Origin: Candidatus Gastranaerophilales bacterium
GTDB taxonomy: Bacteria; Cyanobacteriota; Vampirovibrionia; Gastranaerophilales; Gastranaerophilaceae
Length of the DNA: 58,220 nucleotides
Reading direction: 5' to 3'
NCBI GenBank assembly: GCA_944324255.1
Contig: CALUVM010000012.1
Span: 1 to 58,220, forward strand
Shown: piece by piece, positions 16,876-25,998 of the stretch
How positions within the stretch are numbered: the stretch's first letter is position 1
How the letters are laid out: each line of letters begins with the position of its first letter
Program-made: the position numbers and the translations under genes
Notes under the pieces: generated by a model
The model's input: only the letters and a program-made list of their open reading frames with translations
What the model was told of the DNA's origin: nothing
The model's database searches: none

Positions 16876-17620
16876 ATCTAACATTGCCGTAATTTTTGCC
16901 GGCGGTGTCGGACAGAGATTAAACGGAGCAAATAATACTCCTAAACAGTTTTTGAGAATAAATGACAAGCCTATTATTATTCACACTCTTGAACTTTTCC
17001 AGAAAAATCCGAATATTGATAAGATTTATATAGCAATACATCCTGACTATTTAGAATATATGCAGGAGCTTGTAAGACATTATTATATAACCAAAACCGC
17101 AGGTATAGTTAAAGGCGGAGCGACGGGGCAGGATTCTATATATAATGCACTTAAACTAGCCTGTCAGGAGAATCCTGCCGACTCAATTGTTCTTATCCAT
17201 GACGGTGTAAGACCTAATATTACTCAAGAAGTAATTGATGAAAATATAAAAACGGCAGACGAATACGGTAACGCTATAACCTGTACTCCGTGTTTTGAAA
17301 CAATTCTAATCAGCGAGGACGGGAAATCGCCGACAGAAGTTCCTTATAGAAGAGAAACTTTTGCGGCACAGGCTCCGCAGACTTTCAGACTTAGAGATAT
17401 CTTTGAAGCACACGAAACCGAGAGAAAAGTTAACCCTGAATATATTGATATTATTGATTCTTGCACACTTTTTAAAAAACAGGGTAAAATAACACATATG
17501 ATAAAGGGAAACTTTGGGAATATAAAAATAACTACAATAGAAGATCTTTATATTTTAAGAGCATTATTCAGATATAAAGAAGATATGGAAGCTTTCGGAT
17601 TTGTTAAACAGGAGTCATGA
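16865..17620 (+). CDS. IspD/TarI-family cytidylyltransferase
   Basis: A 251-residue nucleotidyltransferase with an N-terminal IFAGGVGQRL loop, TPKQFLRI, LIHDGVRPNI and AAQAPQTFR motifs, all diagnostic of the IspD/TarI group. IspD makes CDP-methylerythritol for isoprenoids; TarI makes CDP-ribitol. Position directly after a LicD domain, with 11-bp and 4-bp overlaps to both neighbours, favours making a CDP-polyol donor for the polysaccharide rather than isoprenoid synthesis. No TarJ-type reductase is adjacent, so the exact alcohol is open. Confidence 0.85.
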   Translation: MTDKSNIAVIFAGGVGQRLNGANNTPKQFLRINDKPIIIHTLELFQKNPNIDKIYIAIHPDYLEYMQELVRHYYITKTAGIVKGGATGQDSIYNALKLACQENPADSIVLIHDGVRPNITQEVIDENIKTADEYGNAITCTPCFETILISEDGKSPTEVPYRRETFAAQAPQTFRLRDIFEAHETERKVNPEYIDIIDSCTLFKKQGKITHMIKGNFGNIKITTIEDLYILRALFRYKEDMEAFGFVKQES

Positions 17621-19842
17621 TGGAATTTAGAACAAAAGCAGAAGAACTTGATATAAAAGAGGTAGTAAATTCAGAATTTATTAACTGGGATTTTTTTAAA
17701 AACTCTGTAATTCTGATAACCGGAGGAACGGGGCTTATTGGTTCACATATAATTAAATCAATTCTTTATGCTAATGAAACTTATGAAACAAATATAAAAA
17801 TCATTGCTCTTGTAAGAAACAAAAAGAAAGCAGAATCTATATTCAACTGTCCTAAAGAACTTAAACTTATAGTTCAGAATATAGAAGAACCTGTTAAATA
17901 CAGAGGTAAGGTCGACTATATTATCCATGCTGCGAGCAATACTTCTTCCGAAAGTTTTGTAAAATATCCGGTAGAAACTCTTGATACAATTCTACACGGC
18001 ACTAAAAACATTCTTGAATTTGCCCGAAAAAAGAAAATTAAAAGCCTTGTATATATATCATCTATGGAAGTATACGGGGTTTGTGACTTTGAAAGCGAAG
18101 AGCCTCTGCAAGAATCCGATTACGGTTATATAGATATTCTGAATCCGAGAAGTTCTTATCCTGAAGGCAAAAGAACGGCAGAAACCATGTGTGCTGCTTA
18201 TGCAAAAGAATATAATCTTCCGGTAAAAACAGCCCGTCTTGTCCAGACAATAGGGGGGAATACAGATTCTAACGATAAACGTGTATTTGCCCAGTTTGCA
18301 AGGAGTGTTGCAGAAAAGAAAGATATTGTTTTGCATACGGAAGGAAAAACAATCCGGAGTTATTGCTATATAACGGATGCCATAGCCGGTATTTTTACGA
18401 TTCTTGAGCGTGGGACAAACGGAGAGGCTTATAATATATCCAACAAAAATACAACCTGCTCTATAAGAGAGATGGCAGAAATTCTGGCAGAAAAATATCA
18501 TGTTTCTGTAAAATATGAGAAAACTGATAATAATTGCTACCTTCCGCCGACAAAAACTGTTTTAAATACAGAAAAGATTGAAAAATTAAACTGGCATGCA
18601 AAAGTTGATTTTGAAGAAATGTACGAAAGACTGTTAAGTTGGAATAATAAAATGCCCAGAATTGTTTTGTTTGGATTAATTGACGATAAAAATTTAGGTG
18701 ACCCGATAATTGTAGAAACTTGCGGGCATTTACTTTCAAAAATTTGTCAAAAGCATAACATTAATTTACCGATTGAACAATATTCATTATTCCCTTCTAC
18801 AAAAAGAAATTATTATTTAATAGAACGATTATTAAGAAAAATGTGTAATAAACCTCGTGGATGGTTTATATCTTCTTATGTATATTGGGTATTTAAGTTA
18901 TACCTGCTCTTTCCTAATAAATTAACTAATTATTATAAAAAAATATTAAAAAATTGTTCGGCTGTAATTTTTGCAGGAGGAGGGCTTGTAAAATATAATG
19001 TACAGGAATTATGGGCAGCGGTATACTGTATAACAAAATATTGTGAAAAACTTAATATTCCTGTTTATTTTAATGCTGTTGGTGTAGAAGGTTATAACTC
19101 ACACCATCCGTATGTAAAGTTACTGAAACAAGCATTAAATAGGAATTGTGTTAAAGGTATCACAACCCGAGATGACATAGATTCGCTTAAGAAGTATATT
19201 AAAGTTTTTGATGATGATTCACTCATTGTTGGTGACCCTGCTTTATATACAAAAGACTTTTATCCGTCAGCACCAAGAACGGATGTTATAGGGGTTGGAA
19301 CAATTCGTGCCAAAATTTTTAAAACTTATAGAGCTGATGTAACAGAAGCAGAGCTTATTAATTTTTATACAGAAATGATTAACAGACTTGAAAAACATGG
19401 CTTTAAATGGCAGTTATTTACTAACGGAACTCTTGCGGATTATAACTTTGCAAAAACTATACTAAAGCACATGAATAGACCAGAAACTCCGCAAAACTTA
19501 GCACCTAAACCTGAAACAACACAAGAACTTGTAAATTTAATCACATCGTATAAAGGTATAATCGCAAGTAGAATGCATGCCCATATTATAGCATTATCTT
19601 ATGGAATTCCGAGTATTGGTTTAATATGGAATGATAAATTAAAATACTTTGCCGAATATATGAATTTAAAAGAGAGATTCTTTATGCCGTCAGAAGTGCA
19701 AAATTATGATAAGATTTTTGATACTTTATTGACAAGTTTAGATATTCCGCAAAAGAATAATATGGATTTTCTTAAGCAAAGAACAAGTGATAAGTTAGAA
19801 GAGTTTGTAGTTAATCAAATTCTAAATGGGAGCAAACATTAA
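17617..19842 (+). CDS. Fused NAD-dependent epimerase/dehydratase and polysaccharide pyruvyl transferase
   Basis: A 741-residue two-part protein. Residues 1-345 form an extended SDR: NAD loop GGTGLIGS (36-43), SSMEVYG, and the catalytic YPEGK. They most resemble sugar-nucleotide epimerases or dehydratases. Residues 346-741 form a polysaccharide pyruvyl transferase domain (PF04230): VLFGLIDDKNLGD start, FAGGGLV, and SRMHAHIIALSYGIPSIGL near the C-terminus. The junction falls on an ATG (18652-18654) that would be the natural start of a separate protein. From there on leucine is mostly TTA, unlike the first part. The ATG overlaps the previous stop (ATGA). Activities are by family only. Confidence 0.85.
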   Translation: MMEFRTKAEELDIKEVVNSEFINWDFFKNSVILITGGTGLIGSHIIKSILYANETYETNIKIIALVRNKKKAESIFNCPKELKLIVQNIEEPVKYRGKVDYIIHAASNTSSESFVKYPVETLDTILHGTKNILEFARKKKIKSLVYISSMEVYGVCDFESEEPLQESDYGYIDILNPRSSYPEGKRTAETMCAAYAKEYNLPVKTARLVQTIGGNTDSNDKRVFAQFARSVAEKKDIVLHTEGKTIRSYCYITDAIAGIFTILERGTNGEAYNISNKNTTCSIREMAEILAEKYHVSVKYEKTDNNCYLPPTKTVLNTEKIEKLNWHAKVDFEEMYERLLSWNNKMPRIVLFGLIDDKNLGDPIIVETCGHLLSKICQKHNINLPIEQYSLFPSTKRNYYLIERLLRKMCNKPRGWFISSYVYWVFKLYLLFPNKLTNYYKKILKNCSAVIFAGGGLVKYNVQELWAAVYCITKYCEKLNIPVYFNAVGVEGYNSHHPYVKLLKQALNRNCVKGITTRDDIDSLKKYIKVFDDDSLIVGDPALYTKDFYPSAPRTDVIGVGTIRAKIFKTYRADVTEAELINFYTEMINRLEKHGFKWQLFTNGTLADYNFAKTILKHMNRPETPQNLAPKPETTQELVNLITSYKGIIASRMHAHIIALSYGIPSIGLIWNDKLKYFAEYMNLKERFFMPSEVQNYDKIFDTLLTSLDIPQKNNMDFLKQRTSDKLEEFVVNQILNGSKH

Positions 19843-20864
19843 TGACAATAGAAAAATACGGGCTTTTAAAATATTCTTCAACAAATATTGGAGATGAAAT
19901 TCAAAGTTTAGCTGCCATGAGATTTCTTCCACGGGTTGATTATTTTATACATAGAGAACAAACAAATAGATTTAAATCTGAAAACAAAACCAAGCTAATA
20001 ATGAATGGCTGGTGGATGTGGAAACCTAAGCACTTACCGCCTTCTGCTGATATTGAACCTCTTTTAATATCAATGCATATTACAAGAAGAGTTCGGGACA
20101 AATTTCTTTCTAAAAGAACTAAGAAATATCTTATAGAACATGGTCCCGTTGGATGTAGAGATTATGATACGGCAGAGTGGCTTAACAATAATGATGTACC
20201 GGCATATTTTTCCGGCTGTTTAACACTAACGTTACAGAAGAATCCTAAAATAAAAAAGAAAGATTATATAATTGCAGTAGATGTATCGGAAGAAATTGAA
20301 AATGAACTAAGAAAAAGAACCCGAAGACCTGTTTATAATATATCAAGAATGATATCTGTTGCATTCACTCAAGAAGAAAGATATCAAATTGCAAAGATTC
20401 TATTATATCTTTATCAGAGTGCACATTGTGTAATTACATCCAGATTACATGTTGCAATGCCTTCAATTGCTTTAGAAACACCGGTATTGTTATTAGATTT
20501 AAATGACAATATTCTCAACAAAGATGGCAGGTATACCGGATTAAAAGATTTATGTAATGTAGTAAAAGAGAACGATTTTCTTAAAAATGAAAAATCTTAT
20601 TCAATCGACAATCCGCCTAAAAACCCTGATAAATATTTAGAAATTAGAAGTAAACTTGTAGAAGCCTGTTCCAGATTTACTGGGTATAATAATGAAGAGT
20701 CTATCATTGATGATACGATGATTCCGGAATTAGAATTAATAAAGCTTATGAAATTTAACTATTCTAAAATATTAAAAACTGTTTGGTGGATAAAATCGAA
20801 AGATCTTTTTAAAGCAGCTTTTCAAAAGGCAATTTTAGGGAAAACAAGGAATGATGTGTTGTAG
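19842..20864 (+). CDS. Polysaccharide pyruvyl transferase family protein
   Basis: A 340-residue protein of the PF04230 family: KYSSTNIGDEIQSLAA at the N-terminus, GPVGCRDYDT, and SRLHVAMPSIALETPVLLLD in the C-terminal half, where family members bind the pyruvyl or nucleotide donor. Members add ketal-linked pyruvate to surface sugars or act as related glycan-modifying transferases. Its start overlaps the stop of the previous gene (TAATG). It shares that gene's TTA-rich codon use, suggesting the two pyruvyltransferase segments arrived together. It is the second such domain in a row. Confidence 0.8.
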   Translation: MTIEKYGLLKYSSTNIGDEIQSLAAMRFLPRVDYFIHREQTNRFKSENKTKLIMNGWWMWKPKHLPPSADIEPLLISMHITRRVRDKFLSKRTKKYLIEHGPVGCRDYDTAEWLNNNDVPAYFSGCLTLTLQKNPKIKKKDYIIAVDVSEEIENELRKRTRRPVYNISRMISVAFTQEERYQIAKILLYLYQSAHCVITSRLHVAMPSIALETPVLLLDLNDNILNKDGRYTGLKDLCNVVKENDFLKNEKSYSIDNPPKNPDKYLEIRSKLVEACSRFTGYNNEESIIDDTMIPELELIKLMKFNYSKILKTVWWIKSKDLFKAAFQKAILGKTRNDVL

Positions 20865-21507
20865 TATGTTTAAAGGTAATAAAATATATCTGGTAGATAA
20901 AAACGGAAAAAGAAAACGGGTATTCTGGGTAAAAGGTTTAAAAATCAGATTTCGTGGTATGAATGCTATTGTAGAGTTGCATACTCCTTTGCCTAAATTT
21001 AAACGATGCGGAATCTCCTGCGGAAATGATGCAAGAATATCTATCGGCAGTTCTGATAAAGTAATAAAGAGATTAAACCTGCAAGCAACCGGTGAAAATG
21101 CTATATGCAAGATTGGCTCTAATTTTTCGACAACTAATGTTTGTACAATATTAATACACCACGAAAAAGGAATAAAAGTAGAAATTGGCGACAATTGTAT
21201 GTTTGGAGCTCAAATTACATTGAGAACCACAGATGCGCATGTTATTGTGGACGAAAAAACCGGCGAAGTTATTAACTACGCAAAAGATGTTATTATCGGT
21301 GACCGGTGCTGGCTCGGGAAAAATGTAGTAATCTTGAAGGGTGTGCATCTTGCTGAAGGTGTTGTAGTCGGAACTCACAGTCTTGTGACAAAAGATTGTC
21401 CGGAACCTAATTCCATATATGCCGGCTCTCCTGCAAGGCTGATAAGAACAGGGGTTATCTGGCATAGAACCCCGCACGAGAAATGGAATTCGGAAACAGA
21501 AGATTAA
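20851..21507 (+). CDS. Left-handed beta-helix (hexapeptide) acyltransferase
   Basis: A protein of up to 218 residues whose C-terminal half has hexapeptide repeats and the typical acetyltransferase end: VIIGDRCWLGKNVVILKGV, GVVVGTHSLVTKD, SIYAGSPARLI. The H-D pair in TTDAHVIVD is in the usual place of the catalytic His. It most likely O- or N-acetylates a sugar in the polysaccharide. The start is uncertain: ATG 20851 overlaps the upstream gene and sits too close to AAGGA, while ATG 20866 (MFKGNK) gives a more usual N-terminus. Last gene before the repeat-rich gap. Confidence 0.85.
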   Translation: MMCCSMFKGNKIYLVDKNGKRKRVFWVKGLKIRFRGMNAIVELHTPLPKFKRCGISCGNDARISIGSSDKVIKRLNLQATGENAICKIGSNFSTTNVCTILIHHEKGIKVEIGDNCMFGAQITLRTTDAHVIVDEKTGEVINYAKDVIIGDRCWLGKNVVILKGVHLAEGVVVGTHSLVTKDCPEPNSIYAGSPARLIRTGVIWHRTPHEKWNSETED

Positions 21508-21809
21508 GTGACTGGTGAATAGTATATTTGTCATTCTGAAAGTGCAGAAAAGTTTAATCATTAAACGGATAGACCCTGAATCAAGTTCAGGGTGACATTT
21601 AAGTTTATTTCCTCTTAGTCACTTAGTCACTTAATCACTACCCATTAACCGCCCCCCACCCTAACCCTCCCCAATCAGGGGAGGGGACAATTTCTTATTC
21701 ACCCAGTCACTTAGTCACCAGCCACCAGCCACCAACTCAACTTCTTCTTTCAATTCTTGCACCATAACAGTTTTTATTGTATCCTGTAACTATATCAGGA
21801 GTAATAAAA
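21508..21809. repeat. Composite palindromic repeat region between two polysaccharide blocks
   Basis: No gene is seen. It begins GTGACTGGTGAATAG (21508-21522) and contains the inverted version TTATTCACCCAGTCAC at 21695-21710. Between them are TGTCATTCTGAA (21529-21540) and its partner TTCAGGGTGACA (21586-21597), a perfect CCCTGAA/TTCAGGG hairpin (21574-21592), several AGTCACTTA direct repeats, and a GC-rich CCCTCCCC/GGGGAGGG hairpin (21665-21685). The gap then runs into the leader of the next gene. Confidence 0.85.
21649..21687 (+). repeat. Solo copy of the GC-rich repeat that flanks the DUF559 gene
   Basis: The C-rich arm followed by CCCTCCCC, loop AATCA, GGGGAGGGG aligns well with the two inverted copies at 52973-53009 and 53370-53406. 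It is the only other copy noticed in the window. Confidence 0.75.
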
Positions 21810-22862
21810 TTGGATAAAAAGAGGGTTTTAATAATTCGGCTGTCATCACTGGGAGATGTTATTTTCAACCTGCCGCTTGCCAATGTTTTAAAATCCAACG
21901 GTTATAAAGTTACCTGGCTTGTCGGAGAAAAAGGAATTGATGTTATTAAAAACAATCCGGCAGTCGATGAGGCTATACTTGTTCCGATTGCGAAATGGAA
22001 AAAGCAGCCTCTCTGGAAAAATTTACCGGAATATTTAAGTATAATAAGGCATTTGCGCCGGCAAAAATTTGATATAGCACTTGATACACACATGCTTCTC
22101 AAGAGTTTTATCTGGACAGCTTTTTGCGGAGCTAAAAGAAGAATTATATCTAAATCGGCAAGAGAGCTTTCTATTCTGGGCGGAAATGAATTTATTGACA
22201 AAATATCTCTTGATTTTCATAACCATGTTATAAAAAACTACCTTAAATATGCCAATTATCTTGGATTTAATACCGGTGAGATAAAAGCAGAACTTCCGCC
22301 GGCATCGGAAGAAGTAAAAACTAAAGCCGACAAACTTTTACAAAATATTGATAAAAGCAAACCTCTGGTCGGAATTGCCCCTGCAACAACCTGGGTTGCA
22401 AAACACTGGAGTAAAGACAACTGGAGGGAACTTATAAAAAGAATTGAAAATGATTATACTTTAGTATTTACAGGAACAAATAAGGATAAAGAGCTTATTG
22501 AATACATTTCAGGCGGAAAACATCTAAGTATAGCAGGGCAGACAAATATTCCGGAATTAGCGGAAATCTTTAGGCGATGCAACCTTGTAATATCACTTGA
22601 CAGCGGCAGTACTCACCTTGCCTGGGCAGCTAAAGAACCGAAAATCGTTTCTATATTCTGCTGTACACCACCGGGATTATATGCACCTATCGGCGCTTCA
22701 GATAAATATATTGCACTGAGCGGACATCTGCCTTGTCAGCCTTGCCATAAAAGGAGATGTCCTTTGAAGAAAAACCAGAATCAATGCACAATGTTTCCTT
22801 CTGTAGATGAAGTTTTTGATGCGGTTCACAAATTACTGCCTGTCGGAGTAGGAAATGCTTAG
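21810..22862 (+). CDS. GT9 heptosyltransferase-like glycosyltransferase (TTG start)
   Basis: A 350-residue GT-B enzyme of the ADP-heptose:LPS heptosyltransferase family: RVLIIRLSSLGDVIFNLPLANVL at the N-terminus, GIAPATTWVAKHW and the donor motif SLDSGSTHLAWA. It implies an LPS-type core or a related heptosylated surface glycan, and so an outer membrane. The frame is open from 21777, but the TTG at 21810 sits eight bases after an AGGAG and gives the standard N-terminus LDKKRVLII. A Cys-rich CQPCHKRRCPLKKNQ block near the end is usual in this family. Overlaps the next gene by 8 bp. Confidence 0.88.
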   Translation: MDKKRVLIIRLSSLGDVIFNLPLANVLKSNGYKVTWLVGEKGIDVIKNNPAVDEAILVPIAKWKKQPLWKNLPEYLSIIRHLRRQKFDIALDTHMLLKSFIWTAFCGAKRRIISKSARELSILGGNEFIDKISLDFHNHVIKNYLKYANYLGFNTGEIKAELPPASEEVKTKADKLLQNIDKSKPLVGIAPATTWVAKHWSKDNWRELIKRIENDYTLVFTGTNKDKELIEYISGGKHLSIAGQTNIPELAEIFRRCNLVISLDSGSTHLAWAAKEPKIVSIFCCTPPGLYAPIGASDKYIALSGHLPCQPCHKRRCPLKKNQNQCTMFPSVDEVFDAVHKLLPVGVGNA

Positions 22863-23769
22863 AGAACTTTTATTAAATATCTTCTCGCTAAGAGATATTG
22901 ATTCTCATTATATTTTGATAATTCTGGGGATTCAAATTAGAATAAAGCATTCACATACAGAACCTGAAATTATACTGGCTGAAACCGGAGTAACGGAAGT
23001 CAGGAGGGATATTCCGGTTATTGTTTCATTCACAAGCTTCCCGAAAAGAATAAAAACCTCTGCAATTGCAGCTAAAACTCTTCTTAACCAGACAATGAAA
23101 CCTGATAGAGTAATACTATGGCTTGCAGAAGAACAGTTTCCTAAAAAAGAAAGCGATTTGCCGGAAGATTTATTGAGCTTAAAACAGTACGGACTGGAAA
23201 TAGAATGGTGTGAAGATTTAAAATCCTATAAAAAACTTATTCCGGCTCTTAAAAAATATCCTGATTCTATAATAATTACCGTTGATGATGATATTTATTA
23301 CGCAAAAGATACGGTTGAAACATTATACAACTCTTATCTTAAAAATCCTGAATATATTCATGCTCACAGAGCTGCCAGAATTGAGTTGCAAAATAAAACC
23401 ATTGACGATATGCCAAGCAGAATTCTCTATTACAAAGACTTTTCTGCTCCGAGTTTTATGAACAGACTGACAGGCTGCGCCGGCGTACTTTATCCTCCGA
23501 AGTCTTTAAATTTAGAAGTCTTTAATAAAGATTTCTTTTTAAAAGAAATCCCGACTCATGATGATATCTGGTTCTGGGCTAATGCAGTTTTAAATAAAAC
23601 TAAAATCAAAGTTGTAAAAGGCTTAAAAGATTCTATATATACAATTAGAGAAGCTCAATCTGCTGCATTATGCAAAGTTAACAGAGAGTTTACAACAAAA
23701 AATGCTTACAAAATACTATTAAAACATTATCCTGAAATCTATGAAATTTTAAAAAAGGAGGATGCATGA
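22855..23769 (+). CDS. GT-A fold glycosyltransferase
   Basis: This 304-residue protein begins its core with VIVSFTSFPKRI, has LNQTMKPDRVILWLAE, and carries DDDIYY (about residues 143-148) as the metal-binding acidic cluster. This pattern occurs in a GT2/GT32-like family often found in capsule loci. It is probably cytoplasmic and nucleotide-sugar dependent. The ATG overlaps the GT9 gene by 8 bp and the next gene overlaps its stop by 4 bp, so all three are co-translated. Acceptor and sugar unknown. Confidence 0.75.
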   Translation: MLRELLLNIFSLRDIDSHYILIILGIQIRIKHSHTEPEIILAETGVTEVRRDIPVIVSFTSFPKRIKTSAIAAKTLLNQTMKPDRVILWLAEEQFPKKESDLPEDLLSLKQYGLEIEWCEDLKSYKKLIPALKKYPDSIIITVDDDIYYAKDTVETLYNSYLKNPEYIHAHRAARIELQNKTIDDMPSRILYYKDFSAPSFMNRLTGCAGVLYPPKSLNLEVFNKDFFLKEIPTHDDIWFWANAVLNKTKIKVVKGLKDSIYTIREAQSAALCKVNREFTTKNAYKILLKHYPEIYEILKKEDA

Positions 23770-24686
23770 ATTTTGATATAGATCTTGTGTACCTCTGGGT
23801 AGATGGAGAAGACCCTGTTTGGATAAAAAAACTTATAGATGCTAAAAATGAAAAACTGTCAGAAGAAGCCATTTCTAAATGCAGATTTCAAAATAGTAAC
23901 GAACTTATGTATTCAATCCGCTCCGTGAAAAAATTTGCACCCTGGATAAGAAATATATTCATAGTAACAGATAACCAAACCCCTGAATGGTTTAAAGCGG
24001 GAAAGGGAATTAAAATAATAAACCAGAAAGACATCCTTCCTTCTGATTGCAATATTTGTTTCAATTCTTGTGCAATTGAAACATGTTTACATAAGATTCC
24101 GGAATTATCGGAATATTTTCTCTATGCAAATGATGATATGTTTTTCTGGGATGAAGTTAAACCGGAATACTTTTTTACTCCGGAAGGCAAACCTATTTAC
24201 AGATTCGGCAAAAGAATACTCAACAAAAAGTATAAACATATGTACGGTCACACTATACACCGGGCTTACCAATTAATAAAAACCCGCTGCGGAAACTGTG
24301 TAAAATATTTCCCGCATCACGGAATTGACCCGTACAGAAAATCTTATATAGAAGAATGCATAGAAAATTTTAGAGAAGAATTTAATAAAACTTCCCATCA
24401 AACATTCAGAAGTTTTGATGATATTCAGAGGGTTATTTTTAGTTATTATGCTATAGAAATGAAAGGAGCAAAAGCTGTTTTGCCAAAAGATTTGTTTTCA
24501 TTTTTCGGCTATACTAAAGAAACAGGATATTGTGAATGTAATAAAAAGAATTTGCTTCGTATCGGGAAGTTTAATACTCCGTTAATGTGTATTAACGGAA
24601 ACAGAAAAACTGACGATGAAGATTTAAAACTAATGGTAGAAATCTTAGAGAATCGGTTTAGGGAAAAAACGGAATTTGAGAAGTAG
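23766..24686 (+). CDS. Stealth-family sugar-phosphate transferase
   Basis: A 306-residue protein with the conserved blocks of the Stealth family: CR1 IDLVYLWVDGEDP (about 4-16), CR2 with ANDDMFFWDEV (about 119-129), the HGIDPYRKS block, and the later FSYYAIEM block. Stealth enzymes move hexose-1-phosphate from nucleotide sugars to capsule chains, giving phosphodiester-linked polymers, and are related to the human GlcNAc-1-phosphotransferase. Together with the LicD domain this suggests a phosphate-rich surface polymer. Starts by ATGA overlap with the previous gene. Confidence 0.88.
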   Translation: MNFDIDLVYLWVDGEDPVWIKKLIDAKNEKLSEEAISKCRFQNSNELMYSIRSVKKFAPWIRNIFIVTDNQTPEWFKAGKGIKIINQKDILPSDCNICFNSCAIETCLHKIPELSEYFLYANDDMFFWDEVKPEYFFTPEGKPIYRFGKRILNKKYKHMYGHTIHRAYQLIKTRCGNCVKYFPHHGIDPYRKSYIEECIENFREEFNKTSHQTFRSFDDIQRVIFSYYAIEMKGAKAVLPKDLFSFFGYTKETGYCECNKKNLLRIGKFNTPLMCINGNRKTDDEDLKLMVEILENRFREKTEFEK

Positions 24687-24699
24687 CAGGAGTTTATAA

Positions 24700-25998
24700 A
24701 TGAAAATTTGCGTAATAGGTACAGGATATGTCGGATTAGTTGCAGGAACCTGTCTTGCGGATATGGGGAATGAAGTCATTTGTGTGGATAACAATGAGGA
24801 AAAAATTTCAAAACTCCGAAATGCTATTATACCTATTTATGAACCGGGGTTAGAAGATTTAATTAAATCAAATACTCTTGAAAACAGGCTGTATTTTTCA
24901 ACAGATTTAGACAGTGCGGTAAAGACTTCTGATGTATGCTTTATTGCTGTAGGAACCCCGATGAAAGATGATGGAACCTGTAATCTGGAATTCGTTTTTG
25001 AGGTCGCAAAATCTATAGCAAAGTCCATGAACGGATACAAAGTTATAGTTAATAAATCAACCGTTCCTGTAGGCACGGCAGAAAAAGTCAGAGAAGTTAT
25101 TAAAAATAATACCTCCTATGATTTTGATGTAGTATCGAATCCTGAATTTTTAAAACAAGGAGCCGCTGTTGATGACTTTTTATATCCTGACAGAGTAATT
25201 GTAGGTTCTGACAGCCAGAGAGCAACAGAGATAATGCAGGAGATATATTCTTCATTTATGAGAACTGCAAACAGAATAATTTTTATGGATGTAAAGTCTG
25301 CCGAAATGACAAAATATGCAGCCAATGCCTTTCTTGCAACAAAAATCTCTTTTATGAACGAGATTGCAAGTCTTTGCGAAAAAACCGGAGCTGATGTTGA
25401 AATGGTTAGAGTCGGAATTTCTACGGATACAAGAATCGGTAATAAATTTCTCTTCCCGGGAATCGGCTTTGGCGGCAGCTGTTTCCCGAAAGATGTAAAT
25501 GCGTTAATAAAAATAGCGGAAGACTACGGAACTGAATTTTCGATTCTAAAAGCCGTTAACAAAATAAATCAAGCTCAAAGAGAAAATTTTATTAACAGAG
25601 TTATTAAATATTTCGGCAATCTGCAGGATAAAACAATCGCAGTTTGGGGGCTGGCATTCAAACCTAAAACCAATGATATGAGAGAGGCTCCGGCTATAAC
25701 TATTATAGAAGCTCTTCTAGAATACGGTGCTAAAATTAAAGCATATGACCCTAAGGCAATGGATACGGCTAAAAATATTTTCGGAGATAAAATTGAATAT
25801 GCAAAATCTTCTTATGATGCACTAAAAGATGCCGACTGTATGCTTCTGCTGACAGAATGGAACGAGTTTAGACGTCCTGATTTTGAAAAAATCAAAGAAT
25901 TAATGAAAACCCCGATAATTTTTGACGGAAGAAATCAGTACGATAAATCAAGGCTTGAAACCAGAGGAATAAAATATTTTTCAGTGGGGAGAAAGTAA
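24700..25998 (+). CDS. ugd: UDP-glucose 6-dehydrogenase
   Basis: The enzyme oxidises UDP-glucose to UDP-glucuronate with two NAD+. The 432-residue protein has the N-terminal NAD loop GTGYVGLVAG, the VGTPMKDDG and NPEFLKQGAA motifs, the catalytic cysteine in FGGSCFPKD (about residues 262-270), and the C-terminal GLAFKPKTNDMREAP block. Length is normal. The ATG follows AGGAG. It supplies acidic sugar for the capsule. Other UDP-sugar dehydrogenases share the fold, but these motifs suit UDP-Glc best. Confidence 0.93.
   Translation: MKICVIGTGYVGLVAGTCLADMGNEVICVDNNEEKISKLRNAIIPIYEPGLEDLIKSNTLENRLYFSTDLDSAVKTSDVCFIAVGTPMKDDGTCNLEFVFEVAKSIAKSMNGYKVIVNKSTVPVGTAEKVREVIKNNTSYDFDVVSNPEFLKQGAAVDDFLYPDRVIVGSDSQRATEIMQEIYSSFMRTANRIIFMDVKSAEMTKYAANAFLATKISFMNEIASLCEKTGADVEMVRVGISTDTRIGNKFLFPGIGFGGSCFPKDVNALIKIAEDYGTEFSILKAVNKINQAQRENFINRVIKYFGNLQDKTIAVWGLAFKPKTNDMREAPAITIIEALLEYGAKIKAYDPKAMDTAKNIFGDKIEYAKSSYDALKDADCMLLLTEWNEFRRPDFEKIKELMKTPIIFDGRNQYDKSRLETRGIKYFSVGRK

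Noticed and set aside
16865-17620. Assigning the cytidylyltransferase to isoprenoid IspD
   Set aside because: Position inside the polysaccharide operon next to LicD favours a CDP-polyol role, so no symbol is given.
21757-21780. Promoter for the GT9 gene at TTGCAC ... TATTGT
   Set aside because: The spacer is only 12 bp, too short for a standard promoter.
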